Origin: Acidobacteriota bacterium
GTDB taxonomy: Bacteria; Acidobacteriota; Terriglobia; Terriglobales; Acidobacteriaceae
Length of the DNA: 54,835 bases
Direction of reading: 5' to 3'
Assembly: GCA_021816455.1 (NCBI GenBank)
Contig: JAKAXU010000018.1
Location: 1-54,835 of the forward strand
The notes beneath the pieces are model-generated. The model saw only the letters and a list, made by a program, of their open reading frames with translations. It was not told the DNA's origin and ran no database searches. Made by a program: the position numbers and the translations under genes. Of this stretch, positions 1 to 7,988 are shown one piece after another; position 1 is the stretch's first letter, and each line of letters opens with the position of its first letter.

Positions 1-197
1 TAAGGCATAGCCTGGCAAGCGCGCTGCTTGAAAACAATGTACCCATGCCAGTCATTTCAGAAGCACTGGGACATACCGACACAGAATCGACATCCGTATA
101 CCTTAAGATCGATGTCGCCAGATTGCGCGAGTGCGCGGTTGAAGTCCCCGGCTTTTGTTGTGGTCACGAAAATCGGTTTGGAGGCGCGCACCAATGA
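1..197 (+). CDS. Tyrosine recombinase, C-terminal fragment (RitA-like)
   Basis: Only the last 64 codons are present (frame beginning at base 3, stop TGA 195-197). The visible part has the end of the catalytic domain: an R-H pair right at the window edge, the LGH box (H of ALGHTD) and the nucleophilic tyrosine in SVYLKID. These are the R-H-Y residues of the tyrosine recombinase/phage integrase family, which cuts and rejoins DNA through a 3'-phosphotyrosine. The stop codon overlaps the start of the next recombinase (ATGA), so the genes are translationally coupled. The gene is truncated by the window, not demonstrably broken. Confidence 0.8.
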   Translation, partial: RHSLASALLENNVPMPVISEALGHTDTESTSVYLKIDVARLRECAVEVPGFCCGHENRFGGAHQ

Positions 198-1177
198 AAA
201 ATGACGAAACTACCCGCTATTACGAAAGCCCATTCGCGGCGCACATGGCCGACTTCATCCGCTACAAGCGTGCGCAAGGCCTTAAATACGACGCAGTACC
301 GCGTTCCCTGCGGAGTTTTTCAAGGTTCTTGTCCGCTAAGAAAGCCGATGAGGCAAGCATTGGGAAAGAGTTGATTGAGGAATGGTGTTCGTTCAGGCCA
401 AATGAAAATAGGCACACACAAATACGCCGCATCGTTGAGACGACCCAATTCCTGAAGTACTTGTCAGAAAGAGGCGTGGATGTTCATTTGCCTCGTCCAA
501 CGCGGAAATCGCGAGCAAGAGGAGCGTTTGTCCCGCATATTTTCTCGCATGAAGAGTTACGCCGCTTTTTCGAGGCATGCGATCGAATCAGCGCAAGAAC
601 CCCTTCCATGATGCCAGTGATGCTGCCTGTGCTTTTCAGACTGCTTCTGGGATGCGGACTGCGAATATCCGAGGCCCTTGGGCTTCGACTCGGTGACACT
701 GATCTTGACAATGGCATCCTCGCTATCCGGAAGTCAAAGTTCAACAAAGACAGGCTCATCCCCCTGTCGGATTCTTTGTTAGCGGTACTTCGCGGATACA
801 GTGGCACTTACCACAAGATACCGAAAGACGACAAGGAACCATTTTTCACTCACAGGGATGGCCGCGTAGTCAGTCAGGACAATATCTACACATGGTTCAG
901 GAAAGTGGTTTGGGCAGCGGGGATCTCACACGGCGGGCGCGGCAACGGTCCCAGACTGCATGATTTTCGCCACACATTTTCGGTTTATTCGTTGAAGACC
1001 ATGACGGACAAAGGGATGGACATGTACTGTGCCCTGCCGCTCCTGTCAACCTATCTTGGCCATGCGTCGTTGTCTGCCACAGGGCAGTATGTCAGGCTAA
1101 CGCAGGACATGTTCCCTGAAATTATTGAGAAAGCAAACGCCATCGCCGCCTTTGTAATTCCAGGGGGTGAATGGTAA
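194..1177 (+). CDS. Tyrosine recombinase (RitB-like)
   Basis: 327 aa. An N-terminal SAM-like DNA-binding region (about residues 10-110) precedes a catalytic domain with the first Arg in CGLRISEAL, the HDFRH box, the LGH of YLGHASL and a C-terminal Tyr in GQYVRL. The start is ATG 194 rather than an earlier in-frame codon: GGAGG at 180-184 is 9 nt upstream, and the ATG overlaps the stop of the preceding recombinase (ATGA). It is the middle member of the trio and, by family knowledge, acts with its neighbours in mobilising the element. All catalytic residues appear present, so it is probably active. Confidence 0.85.
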   Translation: MKNDETTRYYESPFAAHMADFIRYKRAQGLKYDAVPRSLRSFSRFLSAKKADEASIGKELIEEWCSFRPNENRHTQIRRIVETTQFLKYLSERGVDVHLPRPTRKSRARGAFVPHIFSHEELRRFFEACDRISARTPSMMPVMLPVLFRLLLGCGLRISEALGLRLGDTDLDNGILAIRKSKFNKDRLIPLSDSLLAVLRGYSGTYHKIPKDDKEPFFTHRDGRVVSQDNIYTWFRKVVWAAGISHGGRGNGPRLHDFRHTFSVYSLKTMTDKGMDMYCALPLLSTYLGHASLSATGQYVRLTQDMFPEIIEKANAIAAFVIPGGEW

Positions 1178-2202
1178 TGAAAAAAGCAGCGGATTTCCCT
1201 TATTACGTGAGCAAGTTCCTTGCCCGATATCTTCCCGGCGAGGCAGGCGCCAGTCCAAACACAATCCTGTCGTACAGGGACACTTTTTTGCTGTTCATAA
1301 AATACTGCAAGTCGCAAGAAAATACGCCTCCGGAGGAGATGACACTCGAACTGCTGACAAGAGAACTGGTATGCGCGTTTCTCTCTTGGCTCGAAAATGA
1401 ACGTAATTGCAGCGTCTCAACAAGGAACCAGCGTCTTGCGGCGCTTCACTCCTTTTGTCGCTTCATGCAGACGGAAGACGTGATGCGCCTCAACCAGTAC
1501 CAGTTGGTGATTTCGATTCCCAAGAAAAGGGGGAAATCGGGAACCGTCAACTACATGTCGCCAGATGGCGTTAGGCTCATACTGGAACAACCCGACGCAA
1601 GAAAGATGTCTGGCCGCAGGGACATGGTTTTGCTGAGTCTGATGTACGATTCTGGCGCTCGTGTTCAGGAGATGGCTGACATTTCCGTTGGGGATTTCAG
1701 AGCAGAGCCGCCGGCAACTATCAAGATTACGGGCAAGGGCGGCAAAACGCGCATAGTTCCGCTCATGGAGCCGACGGCTACTATCGTGCGCCGATACATC
1801 TCTGACGCCGGCTTGACTGGCAGCAGCAAGCACTCGTATCCGCTGTTCCCGAATCGGCATGGGGAAAGGCTCACGCGGGCAGGGATCAAATACATCCTTG
1901 ATAAATGCGTTGAGTCTGCACGCAAGAAAAATCCCGGGGCCCTCCCAGATGTCATATCGCCTCATAGTCTTCGACATTCAAAAGCAATGCATCTGCTTCA
2001 AGCTGGGGTCAACTTGGTTTACATTCGGGACATCCTTGGTCATGCGGACTTGAAAACGACTGAAATTTATGCGCGCATTGATGGCGAGATGAAGCGCAAG
2101 GCGTTGGAAGAAGCGTTTACAAACACTGTTCCCTCCGCGGCTGTTCCGTTATGGCAGCAGGATGGAAAACTGCTGAACTGGCTTCAGAGCCTTGGCAGAT
2201 AG
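1177..2202 (+). CDS. Tyrosine recombinase (RitC-like)
   Basis: 341 aa from ATG 1177. The ATG shares its A with the TAA stop of the previous gene and has a GGGGGTGA Shine-Dalgarno at 1163-1170; an ATG at 1171 is too close to that site. It has an N-terminal core-binding domain (about residues 10-95) and a complete catalytic set: Arg in SGARVQEM, Lys in GKGGKTR, H-x-x-R in HSLRH, H in LGHADL and the nucleophile Tyr in TEIYARI. It resembles XerC/D-type integrases. It is the last gene of the trio and lies next to the presumed element end. Confidence 0.87.
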   Translation: MKKAADFPYYVSKFLARYLPGEAGASPNTILSYRDTFLLFIKYCKSQENTPPEEMTLELLTRELVCAFLSWLENERNCSVSTRNQRLAALHSFCRFMQTEDVMRLNQYQLVISIPKKRGKSGTVNYMSPDGVRLILEQPDARKMSGRRDMVLLSLMYDSGARVQEMADISVGDFRAEPPATIKITGKGGKTRIVPLMEPTATIVRRYISDAGLTGSSKHSYPLFPNRHGERLTRAGIKYILDKCVESARKKNPGALPDVISPHSLRHSKAMHLLQAGVNLVYIRDILGHADLKTTEIYARIDGEMKRKALEEAFTNTVPSAAVPLWQQDGKLLNWLQSLGR

Positions 2203-2211
2203 GATATGGTG

Positions 2212-2286
2212 GGACGTTATGTTAAGAAAAAGCATGGGCAAGCCTCGAAATTCCGGCAAATCTATGCCGCGCTTTTCATAACGTCC
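2212..2286. repeat. Inverted repeat at the presumed RIT element end
   Basis: GGACGTTATG at 2212-2221 and its exact reverse complement at 2277-2286 form a 10-bp inverted repeat. A second matched pair (AAAAGC 2228-2233, GCTTTT 2271-2276) follows, displaced by a 6-nt TTAAGA insertion in the left arm. The right arm lies inside the last codons of the esterase gene. The spacer is too long for a terminator. It fits a recombinase recognition or end sequence; this role is inferred. Confidence 0.5.
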
Positions 2287-3791
2287 GGCTTTCCATAACC
2301 CTCGAGTTTGGGCTGCAATTCCGGCCACTCGCGCTCCAGCTTCGCGGTCAGATCGTAGTGGTCATGCCAATACTGCGCCACTGTGTGGTCAATCACTCCC
2401 GTCTGCTTGTCAAAAATGCGCGCTGGGTAGCCATCCGGGCCAATCGGCGAAAAGACTGCCTGCCAGATGTCGTACTGTTCGCCAGATCGCCCGTGGTCAC
2501 CCAGCGCCGCCTCATACTGGTTCACGCCGCGCTGCGTAATCATGGCGTGTCCCAGGTAGTCGCGCATCGCCGGCTGCTCCACCTGTTTGTTGGCACCCTG
2601 GAGGAAGTAAGCATTGGCATCGCTGTAAAGATTGATGTTTGTGTACGCATGAAAATCAACTGGATCGGGACACGCAATAAAGGCGCCGTTGTAGTGATCC
2701 GGATAGAATATCTGCGCGGCGATGGCCTCCCAGCCACCGGTGGATCCGCCATACAGGAAACGTGCCCACCCCTGACCGATGGCACGAAACTTCCGCTCGA
2801 CAGCAGGAATCAGCTCCGTCTCAATCGCTTCGCCGTAAGGGCCGAGGTTGGCCGAATCGACCGCATAGCTATCGTCATAAAACGGATTCGCCGTCTGTAT
2901 TTTCACCACCAGGAACCGGGGAAACTGCTTCGAAATCCAGGTCTGATAGAAGTTATATGCTTCCTGCTGTTGAATGCGGTTATAACCGGCAAGGTGAAAG
3001 CGCTCGGAATAATCCGGCTTGAGATTTGCATCGGGCGGAGTGGTGCGAAACTCATCGAAGCGATCGTTGAAGTGGTCTTCAAACACCATCACGGGAAAGT
3101 GCGCCTTCGGATGCTGGTCAAAGCCGGATGGCACCAGCACCGTCGCAGCCAGATACACAGGCCGCCCCCAGAACTTTGTGAGCAGCGCCGACTGGATGCG
3201 AATCCGCCGCACAAACTCGGAATCCGGGATCGGCGGAATCGGCGGAATGACTTCAGTGAGTTCAACCGAAACATCATGCAGCGGCTTGCCGTTTGCGCCA
3301 ATCGTGATGGTCAAAGGCTTTGAGTAAAGGTTGCCCGGCGCGATGTTCCAGCGCTGCCCCTCGCCGCGATCGGGGGCCAGCTTGATCGTACGGTTATCCG
3401 CCATGTGAAACGTCTCGTAAAGATTCAGCACAGCCTGGACGCGATAACTTCCCGGCGGCAGCTCGTTCAGGTGCGCGTGGGGATAGCCGGTCGCGTTGTC
3501 GTCCACGGTAATGACGCTGCCGGGCTGCTTTCCGTCGAGTGTCATGCCGAAGATGTTCTGCGAACGTGGCGTGTCATCGATCTGCATACGTGGCTCGCCG
3601 CCTGGATCGTTTGATAGCAGCAACAGCAGACGGCCATCGATCGGTCCAGTCTGGTTTGCGCGCTCGCCGCCGCTCTTCAGCGGGCGCGCATCGGCGGGAA
3701 TATAGACACGAAAGCTTTGCGCCGAGAGCGCCACAGGACGGATGCAACACAGGGCAAAAACAGCAAGTAAGGAAGCGGCAGTTTTCGGCAT
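2262..3791 (-). CDS. Exported putative esterase (alpha/beta hydrolase, PF00756-like)
   Basis: 509 aa. The start at 3791 gives a clear signal peptide (hydrophobic residues 5-24, likely cleavage after ALSAQ), so it is periplasmic or secreted. The N-terminal half is a beta-rich accessory region. The C-terminal half is an alpha/beta hydrolase of the enterochelin-esterase-like type with the nucleophile elbow GGSTGG (Ser350), where the family has G-x-S-x-G. The substrate is unknown. The last codons overlap the right arm of the inverted repeat next to the RIT element, so the extreme C-terminus may have been changed by the insertion. A TATACT hexamer sits 7 nt before the ATG. A longer reading frame extends to 3887 but adds sequence before the signal peptide and is not favoured. 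Confidence 0.75.
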   Translation of the reverse strand: MPKTAASLLAVFALCCIRPVALSAQSFRVYIPADARPLKSGGERANQTGPIDGRLLLLLSNDPGGEPRMQIDDTPRSQNIFGMTLDGKQPGSVITVDDNATGYPHAHLNELPPGSYRVQAVLNLYETFHMADNRTIKLAPDRGEGQRWNIAPGNLYSKPLTITIGANGKPLHDVSVELTEVIPPIPPIPDSEFVRRIRIQSALLTKFWGRPVYLAATVLVPSGFDQHPKAHFPVMVFEDHFNDRFDEFRTTPPDANLKPDYSERFHLAGYNRIQQQEAYNFYQTWISKQFPRFLVVKIQTANPFYDDSYAVDSANLGPYGEAIETELIPAVERKFRAIGQGWARFLYGGSTGGWEAIAAQIFYPDHYNGAFIACPDPVDFHAYTNINLYSDANAYFLQGANKQVEQPAMRDYLGHAMITQRGVNQYEAALGDHGRSGEQYDIWQAVFSPIGPDGYPARIFDKQTGVIDHTVAQYWHDHYDLTAKLEREWPELQPKLEGYGKPDVMKSAA

Positions 3792-3798
3792 GCTTCGG

Positions 3799-3804
3799 AG
3801 TATA
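3799..3804 (-). promoter_or_regulatory. -10-like element of the esterase gene
   Basis: TATACT on the minus strand, 7 nt before the ATG at 3791. There is no Shine-Dalgarno sequence, so the mRNA is probably leaderless. No convincing -35 is seen. Confidence 0.45.
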
Positions 3805-4162
3805 TGACAAGCCGATGGAATGGCGACAGAAAAGCTCAGGGACCGGATGAAGTCCGCTTCCCCGCGCCGCAGTCGCCGCGGCCACAAGCGAGTCCGCGCA
3901 CTAGTAGTAGAGAAACCAAGGGAAGGAAATGGAACTCACCCGAGTGGGGATTACGAGCCATATCTTTTGGCATGGGAAAGAATGTAACTCAGGCACCTTC
4001 GCAGCCCATCCTTGACGCGTTTTTTGCTGCTAGGTTGGGTATCCGCAAATGCTCGCTGCCCCGACTATTCCGCAGCCTTATCGCGGTAGGATGGGAACTC
4101 GAGTCGACCGGATTCAAGCAAAACGGGATTTCAGCAGCATGCAGAGCAGCTTACTCCTTCAC
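3805..4162. other. Intergenic stretch without a recognised gene
   Basis: About 360 bp upstream of the esterase gene and downstream of the zinc-ribbon gene. Open frames exist on both strands but none shows a recognisable family, a start signal or convincing coding composition. I see no RNA gene or repeat here. Confidence 0.5.
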
Positions 4163-4378
4163 CTACCACGGCGTAATGATTCCGCCGACAGCATGCCGCG
4201 CAGGCAGCACGATCCCGCGATGGTCGATGGTCTCGGAAATTCCAGAGGCAGCGTCCGGGTTCTCGCCGGCGACAGCCGGATCGGCAACGAGCGCGCCACC
4301 GCAGGCCGGGCAGGCGGTTGCCGTTTCGCTGGCTTCCCTGCCGAGCCGCGCATGACATCGCTCACACATTCTCCGCAT
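4163..4378 (-). CDS. Small zinc-ribbon protein, function unknown
   Basis: 71 aa from ATG 4378. Near the N-terminus it has C-x2-C (CERC) and, about 15 residues later, C-x2-C-G (CPACGG), a rubredoxin-like zinc-ribbon pattern. The rest is low in hydrophobic residues and ends in a short apolar tail. The start is supported by a TATGCT hexamer exactly 6 nt upstream (4385-4390), the same arrangement seen before other genes in this window; an ATG 9 nt further in is possible. It is transcribed divergently from the HAD phosphatase gene. The reading frame stays open upstream, but that part overlaps the HAD gene and is not plausible. No specific function can be assigned. Confidence 0.55.
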   Translation of the reverse strand: MRRMCERCHARLGREASETATACPACGGALVADPAVAGENPDAASGISETIDHRGIVLPARHAVGGIITPW

Positions 4379-4384
4379 AGCTCC

Positions 4385-4442
4385 AGCATAACGCGCCTGC
4401 TCGGAACGTCGATCCGCTGCGCCGGATGCGGCCCGATAGACT
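4385..4442. promoter_or_regulatory. Divergent leaderless-type promoters (zinc ribbon / HAD)
   Basis: On the minus strand TATGCT (4385-4390) ends 6 nt before the ATG at 4378. On the plus strand TAGACT (4437-4442) ends 6 nt before the ATG at 4449. Neither gene needs a leader at this spacing, and neither has a clear -35. Confidence 0.4.
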
Positions 4443-4448
4443 AAAGAC

Positions 4449-5381
4449 ATGCCTGAGTTCCCTGCTCCATGCGCCCCCGATGCGCATTCCGCATTCACTC
4501 CCGCTTCGCCCGTGGGTCTGGTCGCCATCGACATGGACGGCACGCTGCTGCCGGACTTCAGCACCGTCGTCAGCCGTCGCAACCGAGAGGCGCTTCGCAA
4601 AGCGCAGCAGGCAGGCATTCACATTGTGATCGCCACCGGACGGCGGCAGGCCTTTACCGCGCCACTGCTGGAAGGTGTCGGCCTCCACCCTGAAACTTTG
4701 CTGCTCACCTCCAATGGAGCTGTCACGCGTACCTTTCGCGGCGACCGCATCGATTTCTGTCATCTTCCCTCGGAACTGGCACGCTCGCTTGCCGTTCTTT
4801 TGCGCGGAGTCGGGATGACTGTCTTCACGCTGGACCGCCCGTCGCCGCCGGATCTGGTCGTCGAAGATATGGCCATCGCTCGCGGTCGGCTGGCCAAATG
4901 GGTCGAGGCCAACCGCGACTCCATCCGTGCCATCCGACCCATTGAGAGCGCCCTGGGCGAAGAGGTCGAGATCATTCAGGGCATGGCTGCGGGCACCCTT
5001 CGCGAAATGACAGAAGCGGCCGCGCGCATCGCCGATTCTCCGCTGGCCAGCAAAATTGAGGTCATCCGCACGGCCTACCCGGGCCACGATCTTTCCATAC
5101 TCGACCTGCTGCCGCCGGGCATCTCCAAGCGCTCAGGACTGGAGCGAATCGCCGCACGACTCGGCATTGCGCGCGAAGCGACAATGGCCATCGGCGACAA
5201 CTGGAACGACGAATCGATGCTCGATTGGGCGGGCACCGGGGTGCTGATGGGCAATGCAACCGATGAGTTGCGCACACTGGCGGCCGTGCGAGGCTGGCTG
5301 ATCGCGCCGCTCAACACCGACGACGGCGTGGCTGCGATGCTGGAGCTTGCCATCGAGCATCGTCAACTCTCCGGTCGCTGA
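4449..5381 (+). CDS. HAD-superfamily hydrolase, Cof/IIB type
   Basis: 310 aa. Motif I is DMDGTLL (nucleophile Asp28, acid/base Asp30), followed by a Thr-Gly motif (ATGRR), a central IIB cap, a conserved Lys (SKRSGL) and motif IV GDNWNDESML. This is the Cof/YidA family of cytosolic Mg-dependent sugar-phosphate or flavin-phosphate phosphatases; the substrate cannot be told from sequence. There is an unusual 20-residue leader before the first strand. The gene starts at ATG 4449 without a Shine-Dalgarno but with TAGACT 6 nt upstream. It is followed 28 bp later by a lytic transglycosylase gene on the same strand. Confidence 0.88.
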   Translation: MPEFPAPCAPDAHSAFTPASPVGLVAIDMDGTLLPDFSTVVSRRNREALRKAQQAGIHIVIATGRRQAFTAPLLEGVGLHPETLLLTSNGAVTRTFRGDRIDFCHLPSELARSLAVLLRGVGMTVFTLDRPSPPDLVVEDMAIARGRLAKWVEANRDSIRAIRPIESALGEEVEIIQGMAAGTLREMTEAAARIADSPLASKIEVIRTAYPGHDLSILDLLPPGISKRSGLERIAARLGIAREATMAIGDNWNDESMLDWAGTGVLMGNATDELRTLAAVRGWLIAPLNTDDGVAAMLELAIEHRQLSGR

Positions 5382-5409
5382 TTCTGGTAAAGTTTTCCAA
5401 GGATTTGTC

Positions 5410-6234
5410 ATGCTTCACCGCACATGCTCAATTCGGCTTTCCACATTCGCGCTGGCGGCCGTCTGCCTATCGCCTGTGGTTGCTAGCGCGGCAGAGAGTG
5501 TGCAGCTTGCCAACGGATTCACCATGCGCTGCGACCATCACGCACTGGTCGATGGCCACATGCGTCTTTACCCGCATGCCGGCAACTCGGAGTTCCTCGA
5601 TCTCGCGCCGTCCTCGGTTGTCGGATTTCGTGAGCTAGTGCCCGATGCATCCCCGAAAGTAGCCGCAGCTCTGTCGCAGACGGCAACGGGAACGCTGCGT
5701 CTGGAAGACCTGCGCCAGTTACTTGTCTCCGCAGGCCACGAGCACGATCTGGATGTCGATCTGTTGGCCAGCATCATCGAGGCCGAAAGCTCGAATCATC
5801 CTCACGCCGTGAGTCGCGCCGGCGCCGAGGGCCTGATGCAACTGATGCCTGCAACCGCGCAGGAGCTAGGCGTTCGGAATGCTTTTGCGCCAGAGGACAA
5901 TGTGCATGGCGGTGCGGCGTATCTGGACTGGTTGCTGGCGCGTTACCACGACAATCTCGCCCTCGCTCTTGCGGCCTACAACGCCGGACCGGCAGCCGTC
6001 GATCGCTTCCACGGCATCCCGCCTTATCGCGAGACGCAGATCTACGTAGCGCGCGTAATTCATCTCTTCAACGAGCGGGTCAATCAGCGTGCCAGAGAAC
6101 GCGTGGCAGAACGCAGAAGTCGGGAGCGCGCAGCCACAATCACAGATCAGAGTGCAGGCCAGACCGCGGATCAAGCCACAAATCAAGCCACGAATCCAGT
6201 CGCAAATCCGGCGACCATGCTCCATCCTCGTTAA
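5410..6234 (+). CDS. Lytic transglycosylase, SLT family
   Basis: 274 aa. The start is ATG 5410, with AAGGA at 5398-5402, because it begins a clean signal peptide (residues 1-28, ending VASAAES). The SLT domain (about residues 115-220) has the catalytic Glu126 in an E-S-x-x-N/H-P-x-A pattern, then GAEGLMQLMP and AAYNAGPAAV, the usual peptidoglycan-binding motifs. It cleaves the MurNAc-GlcNAc bond of peptidoglycan in the periplasm, giving 1,6-anhydro ends. The C-terminal 40 residues are a low-complexity Gln/Thr/Asn/Ala-rich tail with TNQATN-like repeats. An in-frame ATG at 5347 lies inside the previous gene and is not used. Confidence 0.87.
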   Translation: MLHRTCSIRLSTFALAAVCLSPVVASAAESVQLANGFTMRCDHHALVDGHMRLYPHAGNSEFLDLAPSSVVGFRELVPDASPKVAAALSQTATGTLRLEDLRQLLVSAGHEHDLDVDLLASIIEAESSNHPHAVSRAGAEGLMQLMPATAQELGVRNAFAPEDNVHGGAAYLDWLLARYHDNLALALAAYNAGPAAVDRFHGIPPYRETQIYVARVIHLFNERVNQRARERVAERRSRERAATITDQSAGQTADQATNQATNPVANPATMLHPR

Positions 6235-6246
6235 GCAGGAGTCCGC

Positions 6247-7335
6247 TTGAAACGCAATCAGATTCTCTTCGGTTTGCTCGTCCTCGCCGCGCTTGTAGCG
6301 CTCGGCGTCTATGCGCAGCACCAGCATCCTTTTGACTTCCGCCTGTTCGCACAGGATTTCCGTCGTGCGGACTGGACGCTGGTCGCCTTTGGCATCGGCT
6401 GCATCTACCTAGGCTTTGTTTTACGCGGGCTGCGCTGGGCTTTGCTCATTCGCGCCAACAAACCGGTGGCTCCGCTGTCCCTGCTCAGCGCGCAGGTGAT
6501 CGGCTTCACGGGCGTGGCGCTGATTGGCCGCGTTGCTGATCTGACGCGCCCCTGGCTGGTGGCGCGCAAGACAGGCCTGCCGATCAGCTCTCAGCTTGCC
6601 GTTTATATCGTCGAGCGGCTCTTTGATCTGGGCGCCATGGCCCTGCTTTTTTCGACTGCCATCCTCTTCGGCGGCACAAGCCTGCCTCATCCTGAGATTT
6701 TCCGCAAGTTTGGCCTCTGGGGGCTGGTTGCAACGCTGGCAGGCGCAATTTTTCTGGTGCTTGTACGTGTCTCCGGCGGTCTGGTTGCGGAGTTTTTCCA
6801 GGCAACACTCGGCGTTGTCTCTCACAAACTCGCCCACGCTGTCGCGGATAAGATTCGCAACTTCCGGACCGGCCTGAACACACTGCGCTCGTTTACGGAT
6901 TTCCTCGGCGCGCTTGCGCTCTCCGTCGCCATGTGGATACTGATTGCCGCGGCTTACATTCTCACTACGCGTGCCTTCGGCGATCCTCCTTTGCGCGGCC
7001 TCACGTATGCGCAGGGCATGGTGCTGATGGCCTCCAGCGGCGTTGCCAGCGTTGTGCAACTTCCTGTCGTCGGCTGGTTCACGCAGATTGGCCTGGTTGC
7101 AGGCGTCCTCATCCGCCTCTTTGCTGCCGATCCGGAGTCGGCCACTGCCTGCGCCGCCACGCTGCTGGGTGTCACTTTCCTGAGCATCCTGCCTGTGGGA
7201 CTGGTCTGGGCGCATATCGAGCATCTCAGCCTGCGCCAGATCGCCGAGCAAAGTACCCATGCCAACGAAGCAGATCCCGTTTCCGACCTAGGTGCTCATC
7301 CGGTGACCAGCGTGGAACCTGATCCACTGCCGTGA
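6247..7335 (+). CDS. YbhN/UPF0104-like integral membrane protein (LPG-flippase family)
   Basis: 362 aa with about eight hydrophobic segments. It belongs to the lysylphosphatidylglycerol synthase transmembrane-region family (PF03706), with the typical RGLRWALLIR loop after TM2 and the GRVADLTRPWLVARKTG segment. Members are flippase-like or of unknown transport function; without an aminoacyl-transfer domain it is not a full MprF. The start is TTG 6247, with CAGGAG at 6236-6241. It lies 12 bp after the lytic transglycosylase gene, suggesting co-transcription and a role at the cell envelope. The C-terminal 40 residues are hydrophilic. Confidence 0.8.
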   Translation: MKRNQILFGLLVLAALVALGVYAQHQHPFDFRLFAQDFRRADWTLVAFGIGCIYLGFVLRGLRWALLIRANKPVAPLSLLSAQVIGFTGVALIGRVADLTRPWLVARKTGLPISSQLAVYIVERLFDLGAMALLFSTAILFGGTSLPHPEIFRKFGLWGLVATLAGAIFLVLVRVSGGLVAEFFQATLGVVSHKLAHAVADKIRNFRTGLNTLRSFTDFLGALALSVAMWILIAAAYILTTRAFGDPPLRGLTYAQGMVLMASSGVASVVQLPVVGWFTQIGLVAGVLIRLFAADPESATACAATLLGVTFLSILPVGLVWAHIEHLSLRQIAEQSTHANEADPVSDLGAHPVTSVEPDPLP

Positions 7336-7338
7336 TGG

Positions 7339-7376
7339 AGAATACTGCGCAGAATACTCTGCGATGCCGCTACAAT
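7339..7376 (+). promoter_or_regulatory. nrdR upstream region: direct repeat and -10
   Basis: AGAATACT occurs twice (7339-7346 and 7351-7358), 12 bp apart, followed by TACAAT (7371-7376), which ends 8 nt before the nrdR ATG. The repeat is a candidate operator; it does not match the NrdR box known from proteobacteria. Confidence 0.35.
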
Positions 7377-7384
7377 GAAAGGCA

Positions 7385-7867
7385 ATGAAGTGCCCTTTCT
7401 GTGGATTTGCCCAGGATCGCGTGGTGGACAGTCGCGAAAGCAAGGAAGCCGACTCGATCCGGCGTCGCCGTGAGTGCGAACAGTGCCTGCGTCGCTTCAC
7501 CACCTACGAGCGTATTGACGAGATTCCGCACATGGTGGTTAAGAAAGACGGTCGCCGTGAAAAATTCGACCGGCACAAAGTGCTCAGTGGCCTGCTGCGT
7601 GCCTGCGAAAAACGTCCCGTATCTTCCACCCAGCTTGAAGCGATTGTGGACGCGACCGAGAGCTTCCTGATCGAGGCACCAGAGCGCGAACGCACCACCC
7701 GCGAGATCGGTGAACTTATCATGAACGAGTTGCGCACCCTGGATACCGTCGCCTACATCCGATTCGCCAGCGTCTATCGCGACTTCAAAGACGTGCGCGA
7801 GTTCAAGGAAGAACTGGAGCAGCTTCTGCTCACCCGCGAACGCCCTGCGCGCAGCTTCAAAGGATGA
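7385..7867 (+). CDS. nrdR: Transcriptional repressor NrdR
   Basis: 160 aa, the usual length. The N-terminal zinc ribbon has Cys3, Cys6, Cys31 and Cys34, with the [17 protein letters not shown] stretch typical of the family, followed by an ATP-cone domain (about residues 49-139; [12 protein letters not shown] start). NrdR senses ATP/dATP and represses ribonucleotide reductase genes. The start ATG 7385 has only GAAAGG 2 nt upstream, too close for a normal Shine-Dalgarno; TACAAT 8 nt upstream suggests a leaderless transcript. A small hairpin (7870-7884) follows the stop but lacks a T-tract. Confidence 0.95.
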   Translation: MKCPFCGFAQDRVVDSRESKEADSIRRRRECEQCLRRFTTYERIDEIPHMVVKKDGRREKFDRHKVLSGLLRACEKRPVSSTQLEAIVDATESFLIEAPERERTTREIGELIMNELRTLDTVAYIRFASVYRDFKDVREFKEELEQLLLTRERPARSFKG

Positions 7868-7988
7868 GTTTCGGTGCGTCCGAAGCTACTTCCGCCGGGT
7901 TGCATCTTCTCCCAATTGCTTCATTTTTGCACCAAATCCAGGAAAATCGTTTTTTCGAATTCGCTCTCCTGTACACTGAATAGTTCCC

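Larger units (their letters stand above)
1..2286 (+). mobile_element. Right part of a RIT-type element (three tandem tyrosine recombinases)
   Basis: Three tyrosine-recombinase genes follow each other on the plus strand with 4-bp and 1-bp overlaps; the first is cut by the window edge. Three overlapping, co-oriented, unrelated-length tyrosine recombinases are the hallmark of RIT (recombinase in trio) elements. The element probably ends near the inverted repeat at 2212-2286, which runs into the 3' end of the next gene. Codon use here is more A/T-rich than in the genes to the right, which fits horizontal acquisition. The exact right boundary is inferred and the left end is outside the window. Confidence 0.7.

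Noticed and set aside
2358-3323. 321-aa plus-strand frame opposite the esterase
   Set aside because: Antisense shadow; the minus-strand frame has a signal peptide and nucleophile elbow.
3804-4355. 183-aa frame on the plus strand
   Set aside because: Overlaps the zinc-ribbon gene and the esterase promoter, no recognisable motif or start signal.
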